Positions 35,961 to 38,634 of a stretch of 38,634 nucleotides of DNA are shown here, one piece after another. The translations under genes were made by a program, and so were the position numbers. Positions within the stretch are counted from its first letter, which is position 1, and each line of letters opens with the position of its first letter. Origin of the DNA: a virus; the IMG/VR virus record IMGVR_UViG_3300044470_000387, positions 1-38,634 of that record. The stretch is one strand, 5' to 3'. The notes beneath the pieces were generated by a model. It saw only the letters and a list, made by a program, of their open reading frames with translations. It searched no databases and was not told where the DNA came from.

Positions 35961-36830
35961 TCAGTTTTCGTGGTAGGGCGGTGCTGCTGCGCCGCCTTCA
36001 TAATCCCAATACCCTCCGCGCCCGCCATTCATCACCGGCGCCGGCTGTTTGCCAAGGTCCGCTTCATATTCACGCACCCGGCGGCTGCGCGCATTCATCG
36101 CCTCCAGCCCGGCGCTTATAAACCGTTCGCTGCTGTTGCTCACCGTCCGGCCCCGCTTCTGGTCGCGGCACTTGCGGAATTGAAACACCAGCTTGAGCGG
36201 CACATGGACCGGGTTTAAATCACGCACCGGCCCCAGCCAGAATTTCCATTTGGGAACGCGAACCTCGCGCCAGAAATCCACCCGGTAGCCGTAGTGCTCA
36301 TGCAATTCATCGGCAATGGACACCTCGAACTCGTAATAATTCTTATCGCCGCGGCCCGGTTCGCCCGCGTCAAGATACGCTTCGTCCACGTACTCCAGAA
36401 TTTCCCGGCACACCGTATCAATGCGCTGCTTCAGGATCGGCGCAAAAATGCGGTTGAATTTGTCCCGCGCATTCTCCAGCCTTAACCACCTGCGCAACCG
36501 CCACTTGACACTTGACACCCACCACGTACCACTTGCCACCTGACACTTGACACCCGGTTCGAACATCGGCGATACCACCCAAAGGAACTTCATCACGTCG
36601 CCCAGGATGTCCGGCTTTTCGGCCAGCACCTCGGCGGATACTTTCAGCAGAAACGGGCTATGGTTGAGCACCAGCCAGCGCACGTGATAAGCCATGAGCG
36701 GCTTTACCTCCAGCCCGCAGATCTTCTCATTCAGCCCCAGGCACGCCGCGCTGCGAACCAGATGCTCGCGCGCGACGGCCTCCGCATAACCCGGAAAATC
36801 CGCATCCGTAAATGGAAGCGCTCCAGACAT
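35961..36830 (-). CDS. Tail assembly region protein with repeat insertions
   Basis: A 289-residue protein between tail tube and tape measure, the position of tail assembly chaperones, but longer than they usually are. PLMAYHVRWLVLNHSPFLL then ILGDVMKFLWVVSPMF reads as a helical domain, and KQRIDTVCREILEYVDEAYL as another. The stretch CQVASGTWWVSSVKWRLRRW is encoded by ACTTGACACTT-type repeats (36502-36555), and the C-terminus GGAAAPPYHEN by the palindrome at 35972. Both are likely later insertions. Confidence 0.55.
   Translation of the reverse strand: MSGALPFTDADFPGYAEAVAREHLVRSAACLGLNEKICGLEVKPLMAYHVRWLVLNHSPFLLKVSAEVLAEKPDILGDVMKFLWVVSPMFEPGVKCQVASGTWWVSSVKWRLRRWLRLENARDKFNRIFAPILKQRIDTVCREILEYVDEAYLDAGEPGRGDKNYYEFEVSIADELHEHYGYRVDFWREVRVPKWKFWLGPVRDLNPVHVPLKLVFQFRKCRDQKRGRTVSNSSERFISAGLEAMNARSRRVREYEADLGKQPAPVMNGGRGGYWDYEGGAAAPPYHEN
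35972..35996. repeat. GTAGGGCGG palindromic repeat (copy 7), encodes a C-terminus
   Basis: GGTAGGGCGGTGCTGCTGCG then CCGCC, in frame at the end of the gene at 35961-36830, encoding GGAAAPPY. Confidence 0.8.
36502..36555. repeat. CTTGACA/CCACTTG-type short repeats inside ORF
   Basis: CACTTGACACTTGACACCCA, CCACGTACCACTTGCCACC and TGACACTTGACACCC form a tandem of 7-base words (CTTGACA and relatives) in frame within the gene at 35961-36830. Confidence 0.75.
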
Positions 36831-36834
36831 ATTC

Positions 36835-36859
36835 GGTAGGGCGGCGCTGCCACGCCGCC
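36835..36859. repeat. GTAGGGCGG palindromic repeat (copy 8)
   Basis: GGTAGGGCGGCGC, TGCC and ACGCCGCC in the gap between the tail tube candidate and the gene downstream. Confidence 0.8.
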
Positions 36860-36866
36860 GGGCCTT

Positions 36867-37367
36867 TTAAAATTCCGTAATCGCTCCGCTGTTCTGGCGG
36901 TCGAACTGCAATTTCAAGGCAAACTTGTTCGCCTGATTCTGGTTCATGCTGATGCTGTCGCCATCCAGGAACCAGCGCGAGGTCGCAATCGGCACCAGGA
37001 CTGTCGGCGTGGATGTCTTCTGCATCCCGATTGCTATCTCGCAATAATCACCGGGGCACAGCGTCGGCGTGCCCGCGCCGGCCATTTGCGCCGTCATGTT
37101 CAGCGTGGGCGATTTGCGCACCAGCGCCTTGTCGCCGTCCTCGCCATAAGCGCCGTTGCGCTCCACCAGTGTGCCGGGCAGGTCCAGCGTGAGGTCTTCA
37201 ATTACAAAGGCCCCGAGGTCCGTGGTTAATACTCCGGCCGCCATTACGGCGGCCACATTGCTGGCAGGCGTGAGTCCATCGCTTGCGTTTGTGGGGCGGT
37301 AGAAGTGGACCACCGCCCGCGTGCCAATCGGCATTCCTGCCGACGTATAAAGAATTACTGGTGTCAT
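36867..37367 (-). CDS. Major tail (tube) protein candidate
   Basis: A 166-residue beta-rich protein (TSAGMPIGTRAVVHFYRPTN, FVIEDLTLDLPGTLVERNGA, GDYCEIAIGMQKTSTPTVLV, FALKLQFDRQNSGAITEF). The ATG at 37367 follows AACCAACT; an upstream frame to 37433 reads through the heptamer repeat. Size, beta content and place two genes before the tape measure fit a tail tube protein. The final strand FALKLQFD is typical of the tube hairpin fold. No family motif is decisive. Confidence 0.55.
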   Translation of the reverse strand: MTPVILYTSAGMPIGTRAVVHFYRPTNASDGLTPASNVAAVMAAGVLTTDLGAFVIEDLTLDLPGTLVERNGAYGEDGDKALVRKSPTLNMTAQMAGAGTPTLCPGDYCEIAIGMQKTSTPTVLVPIATSRWFLDGDSISMNQNQANKFALKLQFDRQNSGAITEF

Positions 37368-37371
37368 AGTT

Positions 37372-37402
37372 GGTTGAGTGTTGAGTGTTGAGTGTTGAGT
37401 GT
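37372..37402. repeat. TTGAGTG heptamer repeat
   Basis: TTGAGTGTTGAGTGTTGAGT then GTTGAGTG, four heptamers between two tail genes. A longer frame here reads TQHSTLNTQPT. Confidence 0.85.
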
Positions 37403-38001
37403 CAGGCGTTTTGTATTCCCCCCGGCCACGCACTCGCGCGTACGGAGAAAGTGATGTTCACGTTGATGGGTGAATTGTAATTGCCGTCCTCGGGCGTTAT
37501 GTGCGTGCTGGCATCCGCCAGCGCAAACAACCCCACCTCGTGATACTGCAGAAACTTGTTCACACCGCCCTGGGCAATGCCGCTCCCATCCGGCGTGGGC
37601 AGCGGCTGGAGCTGTGGGATAATGGCCAGCACCGTCGAGCACAACGCCGTGTGCAGCACGTAATTGGGCTCCGTGATAATGCCAAACTTCAGCGCCGCCT
37701 TCCATGCGCTCGATCGCAGCACGCCATTGGCGTCAATGATTTTAGCCGAGGGATATTCCGTGATGTTGTTCAGGCCAATAAAGACCCGGGGCCGGCATTT
37801 GGTAAACGTGAGCGCCTGGAACGCCGTGTAAAAGGCAATCCCATCCGCGCCCGCCGTCCATTTTTCACGATCTGGATCATCATCATCCTTGGGCGCCACA
37901 AATGGCGCATCCAGCGCATCCGAGCAGAAAAACGCCTGCACGGCCTTCTCGACCAGGCTGAAGTCGTAAAGCGGCGCAAAATCGTTGAAAGTTGGATTCA
38001 T
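37402..38001 (-). CDS. Tail terminator/completion protein candidate
   Basis: A 199-residue protein that opens the tail module. PTFNDFAPLYDFSLVEKAVQ then AFFCSDALDAPFVAPKDDDD, FYTAFQALTFTKCRPRVFIG, KFGIITEPNYVLHTALCSTV and INVNITFSVRASAWPG suggest an alpha/beta fold with a C-terminal pair of strands, as in tail-completion proteins. Position at the start of the tail genes supports this, but no family motif is certain. Transcription probably starts in the 38002-38262 gap. Confidence 0.5.
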   Translation of the reverse strand: MNPTFNDFAPLYDFSLVEKAVQAFFCSDALDAPFVAPKDDDDPDREKWTAGADGIAFYTAFQALTFTKCRPRVFIGLNNITEYPSAKIIDANGVLRSSAWKAALKFGIITEPNYVLHTALCSTVLAIIPQLQPLPTPDGSGIAQGGVNKFLQYHEVGLFALADASTHITPEDGNYNSPINVNITFSVRASAWPGGIQNA

Positions 38002-38037
38002 GCGGTTTTATTGGTAAAATGCGAATATTCTTGCGCG

Positions 38038-38050
38038 TATAATGCGTTAT
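38038..38050. promoter_or_regulatory. TATAAT -10 overlapped by ATAA-TGCG-TTAT palindrome
   Basis: A perfect TATAAT (38038-38043, plus strand) lies in the gap between the divergent tail and ligase genes, overlapped by ATAATGCGTTAT (38039-38050). The palindrome has the same TGCG centre as the one at 28850. A good -35 at normal spacing is not clear for either direction. Confidence 0.4.
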
Positions 38051-38262
38051 GGCGCGTTTTTATTTTGCCCGCGTATGTTTTGCATGGTCCGCGCAAGGTC
38101 ACTTTTCGCGCCAGGATTCGATATAAGCCATCGGCCCGCTTTCAGGCAGATTGGGACGTTTTGGGCAAAGTCGCCGCAGGGCGGCAATGGTGCGCAAGGC
38201 GCGGGTGTATATTGCGTGTCCTGCCATCCGCTGTTTTTCAAATTTCCCGCCATTTGATTTTC

Positions 38263-38634
38263 ATGCTTGACATTCAAATCGAAGAAGCCGATACTGACTG
38301 TGTGATTGATGAAAACCAAATGACTCTGGCCGTGGACCTGCGCGGCCAATGCAGCGTAGTGGGCTGGCTGGCCAGCGAGAAACTGAATGGCTGCCGCGCC
38401 TATTGGGATGGCCGCCGGTTCTGGACCCGCGGCGGCAATATCATCGCCGCGCCCAAGTGGTTCACGCGCAACCTGCCGGGCGTGCCGTTGGATGGAGAAA
38501 TTCATTGCGGCCGGGATGGCCATCGGGGCAAGGCCAGTTTTCAGGTCGCGCGCGTTGCGGTGCAAAATGGCGGCCCTTGGTTCGAGGAAGTTTCGCCACT
38601 CAGCGCCACGCCGCTCCAATTTGCCGTGTTCGAT
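38263..38634 (+). CDS. ATP-dependent DNA ligase (partial, 3' end off the window)
   Basis: An ATG at 38263 starts an open frame of 124 codons to the right edge. Motif I is ASEKLNGCRAYWDG (lysine nucleophile, here KLNG for the usual KLDG/KYDG). RRFWTRGGN then APKWFTRNLPGVPLDGE carries motif III-like LDGEIHCGR, and QFAVFD ends with the motif IIIa-like FxxFD. The sequence is closest in style to small LigE-like ligases and joins nicked DNA using ATP. It is the only convincing plus-strand gene, divergent from the tail genes; a minus frame at 38047-38619 is its shadow. It may be phage or flanking host DNA. Confidence 0.85.
   Translation, partial: MLDIQIEEADTDCVIDENQMTLAVDLRGQCSVVGWLASEKLNGCRAYWDGRRFWTRGGNIIAAPKWFTRNLPGVPLDGEIHCGRDGHRGKASFQVARVAVQNGGPWFEEVSPLSATPLQFAVFD

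Noticed and set aside
38047-38619. Minus-strand 190-residue frame at the right edge
   Set aside because: It is opposite the DNA ligase, whose motifs are clear; the minus frame starts with TTG and has no recognisable feature.
1-38634. Circular joining of the two window ends
   Set aside because: The partial gene at 33-1 would read in frame into the complement of the ligase, a one-in-three coincidence; no terminal overlap is seen.
1-38634. tRNA or rRNA genes
   Set aside because: No cloverleaf-like GGTTCGAATCC-type T-arm with matching acceptor ends, and no rRNA-like stretch, was noticed; a covariance search was not possible.

Overview
This window looks like phage or prophage DNA from a member of the Verrucomicrobiota or a near relative. 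That host assignment is an inference. It rests on the GC-rich, Asn/Thr-rich secreted proteins and on dense small intergenic repeats (GTAGGGCGG palindromes, TTGAGGG heptamers, ACAGGAG/CTCCTGT arrays) of a kind I associate with those genomes. Almost every gene lies on the minus strand, so the text below runs from high to low coordinate. No tRNA, rRNA, integrase, transposase or CRISPR array was seen.

Layout. At the right edge a plus-strand ATP-dependent DNA ligase gene (from 38263) runs off the window. Divergent to it, 38001 to 29110 is a tail module: two small tail proteins, a short tape measure, distal tail proteins, a 1,231-residue tail protein and a small Cys4 protein. From 28843 to 26227 lies a regulation/replication block with a ribbon-helix-helix protein behind an apparently leaderless promoter and a free-standing DnaA domain IV protein. 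From about 26.1 to 21.0 kb is an array of small ORFs separated by integron-type attC sites. From 20960 to 17066 come a replication-initiator-like protein, a putative small terminase and a GpA-type large terminase. From 17062 to 12710 is a block with a ParB-like protein, a Trm1-like methyltransferase fold, several small DNA-binding proteins and a radical SAM enzyme, with two tandem promoters in the middle. From 12713 to 7265 is a lambda-type head module: portal, ClpP-type protease with an in-frame scaffold, major capsid and head-tail joining candidates. From 7077 to 123 is a surface/lysis module: a spike with an SGNH esterase domain, a polytopic membrane protein, a lipoprotein, a LuxR-type helix-turn-helix, two small membrane proteins, an outer-membrane-like protein and a papain-fold hydrolase.

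The most striking feature is the cassette array at 20990-26106. Nine full palindromic sites and one degenerate one fit the attC plan: RYYYAAC-like ends, a variable loop, and arms that pair except for two extrahelical bases at nearly the same place in every site. ORFs end by reading into the 5' half of a site (C-termini such as RRPNEK, RRPNDK, RSPNAD, WPNALH) and several begin inside the loop of the preceding site. No integron integrase gene is visible, so this is a CALIN-like cluster (attC sites lacking an integrase) inside phage genes and collinear with them.

A second theme is repeat invasion. Palindromes and heptamers sit at gene junctions and inside ORFs, where they encode recurrent peptides (GGAAAPPY, STLNPQ). 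In the spike gene they encode part of the signal peptide.
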